Positions 1-11,831 of a stretch of DNA of 64,000 bases are shown one piece after another (position 1 is the first letter of the stretch; each line of letters begins with the position of its first letter). The notes beneath the pieces were generated by a model. It did not search any database, was not told the DNA's origin, and saw only the letters and a program-made list of their open reading frames with translations. The position numbers were made by a program, and so were the translations under genes. The DNA comes from Nymphaea colorata (Eukaryota > Streptophyta > Magnoliopsida > Nymphaeales > Nymphaeaceae). Location: contig NC_045143.1 in assembly GCF_008831285.2 (NCBI RefSeq), positions 24,370,302 through 24,434,301 on the forward strand, read 5' to 3'.

Positions 1-373
1 GGCTTCAAGAGAGGCCAAAAAGAAAAAAGAGAGAAAGGAGATGTACCGGAGTTGCCAATAAGGATAAAAGATGAAGACAAATCAAGAATGGGCCCCACAA
101 GAGAAACTAATGCAACTCCCTTAACCTTGCCATCAATTTTATTCAATTTAATAATTAAATTTCCTTTTTTTTTGTGGGATACGGATAAGCCTCCCTAGTT
201 CAACAGTTTTTTTGGAAAACATGAACTCAATTTTTGTTTTCTCGATTATCTAGTTTCCATGATTGGACTAGGAGCCATCTATTTAAGATTGACCAACTTC
301 CTATGTTGCATGGACACATACATGGGTGTCAGTGTTGGACGCAGCAAGTCCCAAAAAATTAGACACTTGATCG

Positions 374-410
<37 letters not shown>
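1..410. other. left-edge AT-rich sequence, no gene seen
   Basis: No coding segment is recognised here. The stretch is AT-rich and ends in an (AT)n tract at about 376-411 that directly abuts the first Copia LTR. If the RAD51C gene model is right, this is part of its first visible intron, whose 5' end lies outside the window. Confidence 0.5.
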
Positions 411-414
<4 letters not shown>

Positions 415-700
415 AAGTCCGTATGTATAAGGGATCGGGTCTGTTCAGACCCGATCCACTTTCTTTCTATCTTAACGCCTAAACACATTAGGTGGTGGTA
501 TCTCTTGTAATTACTCCATGTTTTATTCCTTTTGTTGTAACCTGATTAGGTCATGTTAATAATAGAGATCAAGCATCGTGCGGCTGTTTTGGTTGACGGC
601 ATTCTTTCCTTCATTGCTTCCCTTCTATTCTCTATTCTCAATCCCTCTTATTTTCAGACGGAGAGACGTGGTTTTGTGGTATTTTGTGAAGATTCTTACA
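411..700 (+). repeat. 5' LTR of Copia element M1
   Basis: The segment starts TGTTAAG, ends TTCTTACA, and is followed at once by a primer-binding site of the TGGTATCAGAGC type (here TAGTATCAGAGC). It is clearly homologous to the LTRs at 56718-56986 and 60316-60593, which share the end GTGAAGATTCTTACA and the palindromic block GGATCGGGTCTG-TT-CAGACCCGATCC (here 432-457). No matching 3' LTR for this copy is seen nearby, so M1 is a 5' fragment. Confidence 0.8.
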
Positions 701-991
701 TAGTATCAGAGCCAGGTTGCATCGTCCTTCGGTGAGTGATTTCAGTTTGATGTAATCTGCCTTAAATTCTATTTTCTGCCGTGATTATTCCTAAGTTCTG
801 TTTTTGCCCTAAATCCCACGATTTGCCCTAATTTCGGTTGCTACAATTTGCCCTAATTTCTGTTGTGGCTTTTAAATTCTGCCCTAAATCCCACGATTTG
901 CCCTAATTTCGGTTGCCACAATTTGCCCTAATTTCTGTCGTTGCTTTTAAATTCTGCCCAAATTGCCTGCACTACTCCTCTCTATTCAGTC
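701..991 (+). other. primer-binding site and leader of Copia M1
   Basis: The first 12 bases, TAGTATCAGAGC, differ by one base from the usual initiator-tRNA-Met primer site of plant Copia elements. The leader contains two near-identical 75-bp tandem units (807-881 and 882-956), themselves built from the phrase TTGCCCTAA. The leader of element M2 (56987-57231) carries the same kind of phrase repeats. Confidence 0.7.
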
Positions 992-1914
992 ATGGATCAG
1001 CCGACTCCTTCTCTTCTATCCTCCAGTTTTCTCTCCCAACTCATCTCTCAAAAACTAAACCATAGTAATTATTTGACTTGGAAACGTCAAATTGTCCCAT
1101 TTATTAAAAGCCATAGACTGTATGGGCACATCGATGGTATTACTCCAGCACCTCCAAAGTATATTGACCGTGAAGTAAAGAAGACAGTCGTGGGAGATAA
1201 AGGTGAAATTAGTTTTGAATATGAAACTCTTACTGAGAACAATCCCGAATATGAAGTTTGGCTGGCTCACGACCAGTCTCTTGTTGCTTATATCACTTCT
1301 ACCTTGTCAGAGGAGGTATTGGGAGGTATTGATGATGATTTAACTGCCCTAGAGTTGTGGTCTACCCTTGCCACAACATATTCTCAAGTCTCGGAAGCAC
1401 GTTTTCTACAATTAAGAAGGCAATTTCAGGACATCAAGCGTGGGACGCGTACATTTTGGAATACTTGAATGAAATCAAGAGTGTTAGTGATAAGCTTGCT
1501 GCAATTGGACATCCCGTCAGCGACAAGGACAAAGTCCAACAAGCCTTGAGTGGATTGGGAACAGAATTTGATATTTTTTGCACAGCCTAGGAAGTCCTAC
1601 CTGTTCTCCCATCTTTTGAAGATCTGAAGGCCAAGCTTTTTCAACACGAAGCTAGTCGTGTTCAACGGCAGAATTTGATTCCTTCCAACAGCCACAATGT
1701 ACTGATCACAGGGACACATGCACTGCAAGGGAATCGCACTCGTCCTTGGACTTCTCAGGCAGGAATGGGAAGAGAGATTCTCCCAACACCACCAGGCATG
1801 AATACTACCTCTGCCACATCTAGAAGGGTTCCAACTTGTTTCTATTGCAACAAGAGGGGGCATGTAAAATCAGAATGTTGGCACAACCCTCAGAACAAAA
1901 ATAATCAGGTTAGG
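992..1914 (+). pseudogene. Copia gag fragment (element M1), broken
   Basis: The reading frame starts MDQPTPSLL at 992 and codes for a Copia-type Gag (UBN2-like), the capsid protein that packages element RNA. Near 1450 the frame shifts, and the second frame has one internal stop at 1588-1590. It then runs to a zinc knuckle of CX2CX4HX4C form (CFYCNKRGHVKSEC, about 1840-1885). The same start motif, MDQPTPSLL, occurs at 57232 in element M2, so the two are one family. The frame stops being Gag-like at 1914, where foreign sequence beginning TGTCACACC follows, so protease and everything downstream is missing. Non-functional. Confidence 0.8.
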
Positions 1915-3492
1915 TGTCACACCCCGACCTTTTGACACACAACCATTTTTTTTTCTAAACTCCAACATTGAGGTGTGACTACACATCAGTTCAAAAAGAA
2001 ATGAGCTAAGCAATTCAAAACAATGGGGCAAACTTTCCATTTTATATAGCCTTTCAGTTCAACTGTACATTTGACCAAAAATGCCCCAAAATCACAACAT
2101 CGATGCCTAATAAAAAACAAGGCATCAGTAAAACCAAAACCCGACGCGCCGGCACTACAAAAACCAAACCCAAAACCTCCCCAGTAGGACGTGAGTGTAG
2201 CCATCTGCTCAGTCTGCCGCCCCGGGTCCGCCAAAACCTGAAAAGAGAAACAACTGAAGGCTTAGCCTTCGCAGTATGGCAACTAACCAGAAAAAGTCCA
2301 AACCCTCTTAGGTAGGGCTCAATTATACAATCACACATCAGAACAATCTATCATTATGTCGTGTCAGGACACGACATGCAGAGGCCACTCCATGGCTACA
2401 ATAACATAATTTCAATCACATGCAAGGCATCCCCAACATGTCACTTGCATTCATAATCACAACAGTCACGCACAACAATCCTGTACATTTCAATCACATA
2501 CATTTCAGTTTCATTACCATCAGTGAATTTACAGTTCCTGTGGGTGCAAACACAGGCACGTGCACACCGCGGCCGAGAGACAACCCCCGTGGTGGCCCAG
2601 AACAATATGGATCCATCTATCCGCTGCAGCGGTAGAGCACTCATCCATGGATGTGTGAATTCCAAGGAGAGATACTCAGCCTTCCCTAGGACACCCAGGT
2701 TGGGAAGGCGAGAGCCTACGCTCCAAGCACATCACACAACAGAACCCTGGGGCCTTGCACCGCTTGCGCTCCAAACAGGCGTGACCAGTGGCGAAAGCGG
2801 GACAACTCCCAAACACATAGTCACTTCCCACTGGCCTCTCATCTCTTATTCTTTCATTCTTATACTTATACTTGCACAAACACACTTAACTGGCTAGCTC
2901 ATGAGGTTGATTCACTTCACTAGTGAACCCACACCTCCAATTGCCTTCACACGAGCATTACACATAACAACAGTTTTGGCTAGCCGTCATAACAAAATGG
3001 GTACAACTACCCTCTGTGCAATCATTTGCATCATTGCCTGCGGCAGTGTGCATTCAATGAACATAACATTCACATTCATCATTATAACAATCACATCTTT
3101 GAAAACTTAGCCAAACCACAGAGAGTAGTCTCAATCTGTGGTGGGCTCGTAGCTGTCCTATGCAGTTATCATTCTAGGATGCCTTCTAATGCACAATTGG
3201 GGTCAAGGAGACACTCGACTTGATACCCCGCCTCATCTGTCCTAAACAGTTATCAATTCTAGCATGCACATGCAAATGCGTAACATTTCCAAAACAATTA
3301 CTATAAGTCTTTCAAAACAATTCATATCATATATCAATTCATGCACATGCATACACACTTTCATTCACGGAACAATCAATCAATTCACATCACAAATCCT
3401 AGGATCCCATGATCCTAGGAACACACATTCACACCCTTGCCCAGGCAGGGATTTGCCTGGAATGTCGCCATACCTGTGGCACGCTCACAACA
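1915..3492 (+). mobile_element. probable long LTR or repeat inserted in M1, unclassified
   Basis: This non-coding block separates the Gag fragment of M1 from Copia pol sequence of another family. It starts TGTCACACCCCGACC and could end at ...GCTCACAACA, which would fit LTR ends (TG...CA). I find no convincing 5-bp target duplication: TTAGG precedes it and CTCTT follows. No protein domain is visible on either strand. A solo or partial LTR of a larger retroelement is my best guess; the end point is uncertain. Confidence 0.4.
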
Positions 3493-3497
3493 CTCTT

Positions 3498-4468
3498 CAA
3501 AATGCCATTCTAGTGGGTTATGTTGATGATATCATTATGACAAGTGACTCTGATCAAGAAATTTCTGATGCAAAGTTGTTTCTTCAAAAATACTTTGTGA
3601 CGAAAGATCTTGGTCTACTACGATATTTCTTGGGAATAGAGGTTGCTCGCAATAGGGATCATGTCGTTCTCTTTCAACGGAAGTATGTTCTTGATTTATT
3701 GCAGGACACCGGGATGCTAGGAGCTACACCGGCCAATCGCCTATGAATCCACACATACATCTTCATGATGACCAATCAGAATTAGTGGACTCTCCATCAT
3801 ATAGACCCCTTATTGGGAAACTCCTCTATGTTACTGGCACATGATCAGACATTAGCTTTGCAGTGGGGAAGCTAAGTCAATTTATGGGAAAACCCAGAAA
3901 AGTTCATTGGGATGCTGCTTTGATGGTGGTCAAATATCTGAAGTCGTCTCCTAGCAAAGGCCTTTTGTTCACAAAAGGCAAGACTCTAGAAGTGGAAGCT
4001 TATAGTGATGCTGATTATGCTGGCTCAGTCGAAGACATGAAATCTACCACAGGATTCTGTGTATTTGTGGGAGGCAACCTTATGTCGTGGAGAAGCAAAA
4101 AACAAGGTGTGGTGTCAAGATCTAGTGCAGAATCTAAATACAGAGCTATGGCTCAAACAACAGCAGAAATGGCTTGGGCTAGATCCATGCTATCTAGCCT
4201 AAGTGTGTCGATTCCGCTTTCCATGAAGATGTATTGTGACAATCGAGCAGCCACATACATTGCAAACAATCCAGTTTTCCATGAGAGAACTGGACATATT
4301 GAAGTGGATTGCCATTACATTCGAGATCTGGTTGAAGGAGGAACCATTGCCACTATTCATGTTCCTTCAGAAGATCAAGCTGCAGATATCTTCACCAAAG
4401 CTCTTCTTATTGGTAATTTTTCTAGATGTTGTGACAAGAGCATGTTTAATATGTATGCTCCAGCTTGA
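3498..4468 (+). pseudogene. Copia RT-RNase H fragment (element C1), broken
   Basis: The segment opens at the reverse transcriptase active-site motif (YVDDI, about 3517) and continues through the RT tail (FLGIEVAR) into RNase H with SDADYAGS, RSSAESKYRAMA and [20 protein letters not shown]. There is a frameshift near 3735 and a stop at about 3842. Everything 5' of the YVDD motif is absent. The frame ends at a stop just before a purine tract (CTTGAAGGGGAG) and the 3' LTR. It is closest to element C3 on the opposite strand at 37981-42621, which carries the same DSDQEISDAKLFLQK motif. Confidence 0.85.
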
Positions 4469-4475
4469 AGGGGAG

Positions 4476-4668
4476 TGTTGAATTAGAAGAGTTTATGTTT
4501 CTAGTGGGCTCTTTGTAATATTGAAGAGTTATAAGACCTCTTTAATCATTTTTTTATTTTTGATTGATGTAATCTGTAAATCTCTTTTCTACCCTAATCT
4601 CTTTATAATGGAGATTAGGGTTAGTGAATGAATTAAGCTTTCTCTCTCCAAGTCTCACGGCTGCAACA
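4476..4668 (+). repeat. 3' LTR of Copia element C1
   Basis: Begins TGTTGAATTAGAAGAG directly after the polypurine tract GAAGGGGAG and ends CACGGCTGCAACA. It is homologous to the minus-strand LTR of C3 (42388-42621) and to the split LTR of C2 (19303-19410 plus 24763-24876), which share the phrases AATATTAAAGAGTTATAAGA and CACGGCTGCA. Confidence 0.8.
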
Positions 4669-5039
4669 TATATAATGATCCCTCTTCACAATTTACAAGA
4701 ATCTAGAATGAAACAATCACAATAATCTCGAGTCTAGAGTGAAGCAGCACAATAATCTAGAGTCTAGAATAAAACAATTACAAAAATTACAATCATAACC
4801 CTGCCTAGATAAATGTGATCAGACATAGTTAGACGTGTTGGATTTGGATCAGATTAGATCCCACATTTTATCATTTATCCCTTTGTATACTTATTTCTCT
4901 ATCCACATGTGGAAGCTCTCTATTTGTGCCCATAGGTCCCTCATTAAGACGCTTTGTACTATAATAATGAGGATTAAGACTATGGGCCATACAATGAAGA
5001 TGAGTGTTGCTGTTGTTCTATCTATCTAACAACACCTCA
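4669..5039. other. gene-free stretch, possible solo LTR
   Basis: No coding signal is seen. The first part has short CTAGAGT-type repeats. The part from 4836 (TGTTGGATTTGG) to 5034 (TCTAACAACA) has LTR-like ends, but the flanking five bases (AGACG and CCTCA) do not match, so I only suggest a solo LTR. Confidence 0.3.
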
Positions 5040-5935
5040 TCAAAATAGTTTGACTTAACTATAAACACATTCTCTTTCTGATGCTCAAAAATGATACTTT
5101 GGACTTCTCTATCATGGAATCCCACATTTCATGAACTTTATGCAACATTGGTGCATCAGTGTCAGCTGCTCTTAACATAGATATTATGGGCTCAGTGAAC
5201 TTTAAAAGTAATCAAGTTTGTCTCACCATTTATCACTAAGAATGCATTCTTTAATATGTATTGCTTTCTCAGTATCTGATGCATCTTTATTTGTAGACCA
5301 TTCTTCGGACACAACCATTTGTAATAGTGGACACTTAACTTGTTGTGTTCTATTGACCATGATGATAGTAGATGCAAATCGTGTCTCAGCAACACCAAAC
5401 ATTCATAGATGAGAATGCCCGTGAAAAATACCGAGTGCCATCTGGTGATTAACAATGAAATTTCGTATGTTCTTGACATGTCTATCAATATCTGTTATCC
5501 ACTTGCATGCTTCATATCTTCTATTTTCTGTAGTATTGGTTGGTGCACAACTGCACATAAGTTCTTTAATCCCAAGTTTAAGGTGTGAACCACACATGAT
5601 ATCCAAAATATATTTGAATGTATAGCCTCCACAGCTAGGGCAGCAAATCTACAAACCGGAGCATTATCAGTGATAGTCTGAACTACATTTTTTGAACCAA
5701 CTTCTCTAATCACTTCTACAAATAACTTTGTCAAATATGTGTTGTCTTTAACTTCCCCAGATGCATCTACTGATTTTAAAAATAAAGGTCTTGCTTGAGA
5801 AATAAGTGGTCTCCTTTGCACATCTGTCCATCCATCTGAAACAATGCTCACCCCTTTTGCTAGCCAAGATAGCTTTAAGCTTTTGTCAATCTTTCTATAT
5901 GTGTTTTTTCTTGAGAAAGAAGTGTACTTCACAGT
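5040..5935 (-). pseudogene. hAT transposase remnant (DUF659 region)
   Basis: Read on the minus strand from about 5935, this shows the DUF659/hAT core: LAKGVSIVSDGWTDVQRRPLI, then ITDNAPVCR and VVHTLNLGLK, and later KNIRNFIVNHQ and ETRFAS in a shifted frame. These align by eye with the intact hAT transposase at 43277-45540 (SDGWTDLQRRPLI, ITDNAPVCR), so the two are relatives. The zinc-finger N-terminus and the C-terminal dimerisation part are missing and there are frame breaks near 5490 and 5200. No terminal repeats are visible next to it. Confidence 0.75.
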
Positions 5936-5959
5936 TTGTCATAAGTTGGGTGTATCCGA

Positions 5960-6480
5960 TGTAGTGTATATGGCTGGTCAGTGTCAGCGACTCAGCATGT
6001 ACCTACTTCTATTCACACGAGTGTTGCTGTTTGTGTTATTCGATATGTCAAAGGAACATCAAACAAGAGAATGTTTCTATTTTCTATTTCTTGATTAAAT
6101 CTAGTTGCTTATGTCAATGCTAATTTGGGGTTAACCCAAACGCTAGATACCCCACCATAAGATTTTACATCTTTAGGAGAGTTTTTGATATTGTGAAAAT
6201 GTGAAGAAAAGTGATTCTTTATCCAAAAAAGCTGAACATTGAGCAATGGCTATTAGTATATGGAGATCATACCATTTGTACAATTGTTAAAGGATTTCTC
6301 CAAAGATCTATTATGATATGTTGTGACAATAAAAGTGCTTTTTACGTAGCACAAAACATTTTCAAATGTTAAGCATATGGAGTTAAATTATAACTTTGTT
6401 CCAAAAAGGTACTTGAAGTTTATCATTGATCTTCCTTATGTTGCCTTCTAACATCAATTGGTAGATTTGTTTACCCAGGC
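5960..6480 (+). pseudogene. decayed Copia RT tail-RNase H remnant, copy 1
   Basis: Fragments in changing frames resemble the Copia RT/RNase H join (HVPTSIH..., VKGTSNKR) and RNase H itself (SKKAEH.AMAI, CDNKSAFYVAQN, and DLFTQAL after the tract ATTGGTAGATTTG). Many stops make it non-functional. It is interrupted at 6490 by a 625-bp element and resumes at 7123 with the end of the frame and the purine tract TTGATGGAGGG (to about 7190). A second, partial copy follows at 7262-7600. Confidence 0.65.
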
Positions 6481-6489
6481 ATTGTGCCC

Positions 6490-7114
6490 CATAGTTGGCA
6501 AACTCAAGAATCAGACTTGGATCAGCAACCAACCGAGTCAGCAAGTCAATGGGTTGACTCGGTGACTCGGCCTGGTCAAGTACTAAGAATCAGACCATCG
6601 ACATGCAACCGAGTTACCAGACTATAGCTCTGTCTTGCTTTCTAATTTTCCCCCAAATGATCTAATTAACTAATCAATGCTTAAAGACTTGGTAAAATCG
6701 TCAAAACGTGAAAAAAAAAGGTATGTTCTCTACGGTGTTGAGAGGTCACCAATGGCCCGACTGACCACCTTGGGGGCATTAAAAGGGAGAGGGAGATCGA
6801 GAACAAGGACGAGGCTGGTTTGGGGTTTTGGGTTTGGGAGTTGCGAGAAAGGAAAAAAACCCCAACAAATGGTCCAACCTCCCACATAAAGGAATATATA
6901 TATAGATAGATAGATAGAGATAGAGAACCAACCGATTCAACCTCCTCCCTTTTTTGGTCTTTCCATATTGATTTAAGAAAAAAAAAACTGGATCAAAAGC
7001 AATTTTTATCATTAATTTAGTTTTGTATCGCCAAAACTCATATTGTGCCTGACTCGGCTGAGTCAATCGAGTTTTGGCAATGTCCAAGTCGGATTCTCGG
7101 GTTTGCCAACTACG
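6490..7114. mobile_element. non-autonomous hAT-like element with 8-bp TSD
   Basis: The ends are inverted repeats of about 30 bp: CATAGTTGGCAAACTCAAGA on the left, and the reverse complement of the right end reads CGTAGTTGGCAAACCCGAGA. It is flanked by the perfect 8-bp direct repeat TTGTGCCC (6482-6489 and 7115-7122). Eight-base duplications are typical of hAT elements. Inside are repeated GACTCGG and GAGTCA motifs and no transposase, so it must depend on another element. It sits in the middle of a Copia RNase H remnant. Confidence 0.8.
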
Positions 7115-7122
7115 TTGTGCCC

Positions 7123-7232
7123 TCTTGAAGTTCAAGTTTCCTATTAGCAAACTTTGGGTTGTAGTACTGTAATTTTGATGGAGGGTGTTATAATATATTT
7201 ATATATATGTATATATGCACACACACACACAC

Positions 7233-7265
<33 letters not shown>
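7123..7265 (+). repeat. end of Copia remnant copy 1 and AT/AC microsatellite
   Basis: The first part continues the broken RNase H frame from 6480 and has the purine tract GATGGAGGG. It is followed by mixed (TA)n, (CA)n and (TA)n runs at about 7195-7265. Confidence 0.6.
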
Positions 7266-7269
<4 letters not shown>

Positions 7270-7640
7270 CACAAGTGACTCTTTATCCAAAAAAGCAGAA
7301 CATTGGGCAATGGCTATTAGGATATGGAGATCATACCATTTATACAGTTGTTAAATGATATCGAAATTCCTTTGGAAAGATCTACCGTAATATGTTGTGA
7401 CAATAAAATTGCTTTTTACATAGCAGAAAATATTTACAAATGTTAAGCATATGGAGTTAAATTATCATTTTGTTCCAAAAAGTTACTTGAAGTATATCAT
7501 TGATCTTCCTTGCCCCCTCAAGGTTCAAGTTTCCTCTTAGCAAACTTTGGGTTGTAGCAGTGTAAATTTGATGGAGGGTGTTATATGCACCCATCCACAC
7601 AGACACACACACACACACACATATATATAGATATTTCTGC
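7262..7640 (+). pseudogene. Copia RNase H remnant, copy 2
   Basis: About 300 bp closely repeat 6205-6480 plus 7123-7190 (for example TGACTCTTTATCCAAAAAAG and GATGGAGGGTGTTAT). This copy lacks the 625-bp hAT-like element and also the short stretch next to its insertion site. It ends in a (CA)n/(TA)n run near 7600-7630. Non-functional. Confidence 0.65.
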
Positions 7641-8274
7641 TTTTTTATATTTTATTCTTTGATCTTTTCTCAAGGTTATACTTTAACCCTTGGCATTGAC
7701 ATTGGGTTCGACTAGCTGTTTTCTAAGTATAGTGGCTCCAAGTGAAGCCATTGGAGCTTGGCGAACAGCTAGATCAATCTCCTTCTTATGTATAAATTGG
7801 GGTCTTCCTCATAAAGGTTATGCTTAACTAAGCATATTGGCTGAAATGCAAAATTTATGTTTTGTGTGCTTTGTTATGCTATTTGCATTTATTGTGAAAA
7901 TCAATTTTTGGCCGTTTTTGGTTAGTATTTTGAATGTGGAACTTTTCAATCTTGGGCTGTTTGAGCATGTTTGGTGTGGATATTGATGGTACTTCAGTTA
8001 ATAAATGTGATCTTAACATGTAGTCAAGAGACTGGATTTGTGTATGCATTGTCTGCTGTAGCAACCAAGGATTGAAAGTTATGTTATTGACATAGGAAAA
8101 GAGTTTCGTGTGAAGGTTATTTGATGTTCGCAACCGTGGAAGCAACTGTATGATGACTCATATTGTTTATGAATTAAGGCCACTTTTCACAGTTATTGAT
8201 GTTTCCAATGTCATTTTTATTCAATGATCTAATTGAGTTCTGAGCTCACCTTATGCTTTTTTGTAGTTTTTCAG
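7641..8274. other. intron sequence before RAD51C exon, nothing recognised
   Basis: No gene or repeat is recognised. The last 30 bases are T-rich and end TTTTTCAG, a good splice acceptor for the exon at 8275. I looked here and upstream for the N-terminal RAD51C exon and did not find it. Confidence 0.5.
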
Positions 8275-8308
8275 GTGGGGTTCCAGGAATTGGTAAAACA
8301 CAACTAGG
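8275..8308 (+). CDS. RAD51C: RAD51C exon with Walker A motif
   Basis: A 34-nt exon coding [10 protein letters not shown] plus split glycines at both ends. The acceptor is TTTTTCAG and the donor GG|GTATGG. The phosphate-binding loop GxxGxGKT is complete. Confidence 0.88.
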
Positions 8309-9973
8309 GTATGGGATGTTGCTTCGTCTTTGGCCATTATGTTTGTTTTGTTTATCCCCTTCATCTCCATGATGGTACTTTGCAGGATTCAGTTAGCAAT
8401 TAATGTGCAGATTCCTGTAAAATATGGTGGTCTTGGAGGCAAAGCAATTTATATAGGTACTTGCTAGCCTCTTATTATTGCATTTCATCTCCTAAACATT
8501 GCCTTTACTGAAACTGTCGTTGTGCCTGACAGACACAGAAGGCAGCTTCATGGTTGAGCGTGCACAGCAAATTGCAGATGCATGTGCCAATGAAATAGCA
8601 TATGGTGCTGCTGTTCAAAGAGAACACTTTCAACCATCTGAAGAAAGGATTAATGCTAACTTCTTTCTGGAAAATATATTCTGCTTTCGTGTCTGTAGTT
8701 ACACTGAGCAAATTGCAGTGGTAAATAACTTGGATAATTTCATTGCCTCCCAGGATAATGTGAGTAATTGTGATACTACTGTAGTTCTTCATTAACAGTC
8801 GGACACTTTGTACTGTTCTGTGGATATGTGCATGAGTGATGTTTGTGTATACATGCGTACACGTCTTCATTTGCTTGTTTTAGGACAATGGAATTCAGAG
8901 CTGAAGATCTGATGGCAAGCAGGGTGTCACCGTGGAGAAATAAAAGGAGAGATCATGAGAAAGCTTAAAGGATGAATAGGGAAGAATGGGAATGAAGAGA
9001 GATTAATAACCAGAAAATAAAAAAAGGCTGAGTTGAGGCATTTTGGTGGAGTCAGTGAGGGTGGCTGGATAGAGGTCAGATCAGAAGCAATCTGGTGATT
9101 AGCTTTGTCATTGTCAAAAGAAGCACATGGCAAGATGGAGTAAAGGCAAAAGAAGGATTGAGGGTGGCGGGAGGGAGAAGGGAAGAGATGGATCTGCCTT
9201 AAGATTATAAAGAGAGACCTAGAATAAAAACTTACCATGGAACTCTATCTAACCTGCGTTCACTATTTTCTACTTTTATTAGTTTATATATATAGTACTT
9301 AACTTGTCTATATTGTGGCAACCAGTTTTCAACCACTGGGTGAATGATTAGCTTTCAAGAGAAAAAGCTTTCTCTTTTTGGGGGTATTTTTGTTTTTCTA
9401 TAAATTGACCAACTTGTTTTCTTGTTTGGCAACACATCAACTGCATACCTTTCTTCCTTCAAGGGCTGAAGGGTAGTTTGTGTGCTGTCAATAAAAAGGG
9501 ACAACAACCTATCTACACATGTATACTGTATTAAGTACCCAATTGTGTCAATTGTATCGATCACTTTTCAGTTATTGAAGGAAGACAGATGTGGGGATAA
9601 GAATACCCTAAATAGAAAGAAGGATTCCTTTTATCTTAAAAGTTGAAGCTGCACATCTCTATTGTCCAACGATTGAGAGGTGATTGACACATTAGGCACA
9701 TTCAAGAAGTTCACTCATCTAAGGACCATATATGAGTATATAAATTTCATGCACTATTAAATGGTGTCCAACCCTTAACTGTTAGATGAGTGAGTTTGTG
9801 CATGAGATGTCCTTATAAATAAAAAAATCCTCCTTTTTTTTCAAGGTAATTTTGTCCTTTTAAATGTAAATAACCTTTGACTTTTTTTGTTAAGGACATT
9901 CTAGCCATAAATTTCTCCTTATACAATGACTTAGTTTGACACTAATAAATAGCTGAAACATTCAAGGGATTTA

Positions 9974-10025
<52 letters not shown>

Positions 10026-10372
10026 TTGACAGCCAATCATTACCAGAACTCAAACAACTCTTTCTCTCTCTTTCAGTTCTGAACGGGGAGTTCAATGATG
10101 CCATGTGCCCGATGTTGTTGGACGACAATCTTTCTCTCTCTTTGAGTGCTGAACAAGGAGTTCAATGTTGCCATTTGCCGGATGTTGTTGGATGGTTAAA
10201 ATTTAAAAATTTGTTGCTAAAAACCAATTACTTAATTGGCATTAGCCATGGTTTATGGTACCACAATTGTTTATGATGACTTTAGCAATGATTTATGGTG
10301 TTTTTAGCAATGAATTTTTAACTTTTAACCATATAGCAACTATCCGGCACATAGCAGCATCGTCTTTTAAGA

Positions 10373-10404
<32 letters not shown>

Positions 10405-11772
10405 ATCCATCCATAACTAAGGTACTAAGAACCATCATTTTATTATGTCATGTTATGCTACTCTTTGAGAGATGATGGTGGGTTTTGCGAATTGCACACT
10501 TCATTCATATAATGAATAATTGCTGGCAGCCTCCTATCATAAGAGTCATCGGGCTGCTCCCAAGACATGATTAAACTGAAAATATATGCTAGAGGACACA
10601 TTCTAGAAAGGAACATTGGAGAGACTGTTTCACTGTTGAGTTAAGCTCTATTTGTACATAATTTCATGAGAAAATAATGTTACGAATTTCATGGGTATGC
10701 ATGTATAGTCTTCACTCTTATGAATAAACATATACATGCTTTGCATAGGCACACATTTTTCTATCTCTTCATTCTTTATTTTTCTTGATCTCTTAGTCTT
10801 TTCTTCTAGTTTGTTCTACATGTCCCAGTGCTGTAGTGTCAACAAATAATGTTGGTTTTGTTATGTGCAATTTCCAAATTTACCATTTTTTACATTTCTT
10901 TTTTAGATGATTTGTTATTACGTTCTATTATATTCATCTTGTGGGTATGATTATTCAGATAAGAATTGTCATTATAGACAGTATCACTTTCCATTTCCGT
11001 CAACATTTTGAAGATTTGGCCCTTAGAACTCGAGTCCTGAGCAGTATGGTTTTGAAGCTAATGAAGGTTGCGAAAAAGTACAAACTTGCGGTAAGCTTGA
11101 GAAATCTTCTGCCTGTTCATTTAATGCAGTAAACGTTAGCTAATAATTATTGTACTTGTCAGGCAATGCTAATCACAATGAACTTTTCCTGTTTGGCAGG
11201 AAATGAATTGTGGAATTTCTACTGGATGCATAACGTATAATTTATTTAATCACTTCCATCTGCAGAGCTTAGTTCTAGTATTTGTTGAATTCAATGATCA
11301 ATGATTTCAGAGCTTTAGATGATAGCCAAACCATAGGTCAAGACTTCATGGCTAGTGAAGCATGCATTGAGGATTTCGCTGGTCTTTGTTTTTTCTTTTA
11401 CTGAAACCTGTTTGTTGGTAGTTGAGCAAAAGACAGTATGTCCATCTTTACTAGAAAACAGGACAAAATTGACAATCCTTTTCAGAGCACAAGGGATCAA
11501 AATGTGGAAGACGATATCTCTGACAGCTGTACTTATGAATGTTATGCATATCTGATCATGGAAATCTTAACTATTATGTTTTCACTGGTTTAAAGAGAAA
11601 TTGTCAAATAAAAAATCACATGTAAATGAATACCAGTAACCTGTATCTGTCAAGCATGTGGAAGTAATGCTAAACTGCATTACGGATGATATGAGTGTGC
11701 GTATGTGTGTATATAACTATATATTGATCTGTAGGTAATGTGTATACTTCTGTAAATACTTATAACAATTGG

Positions 11773-11831
<59 letters not shown>

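Larger units (their letters stand above)
8851..11700 (+). repeat. segmental duplication, copy 1 (inside RAD51C)
   Basis: The segment from about 8851 (TACACGTCTTCATTTGCTTG) through the exon at 10959-11090 to about 11,700 is matched, with many small changes, by 33266-36490. Shared landmarks include TTTTAGGACAATGGAATTCA, GTGGCGGGAGGGAGAA, GGGCTGCTCCCAA and TTTTCTTTTACTGAAAC-like text. This is the copy with intact exon and splice sites, so it is the parental gene copy. Confidence 0.8.

Noticed and set aside
2054-2338. Minus-strand open frames in the unclassified repeat
   Set aside because: No similarity to any known retroelement domain and overlapping plus-strand frames are equally long; treated as non-coding.
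4836-5034. Solo LTR with TG...CA ends
   Set aside because: Flanking five bases do not match and no second copy is in the window; mentioned only as a possibility.
1-8274. Search for the N-terminal exon of RAD51C
   Set aside because: No stretch codes for the expected linker and ATPase entry (family wording CSDLDNILGGG). The exon is probably upstream of the window.
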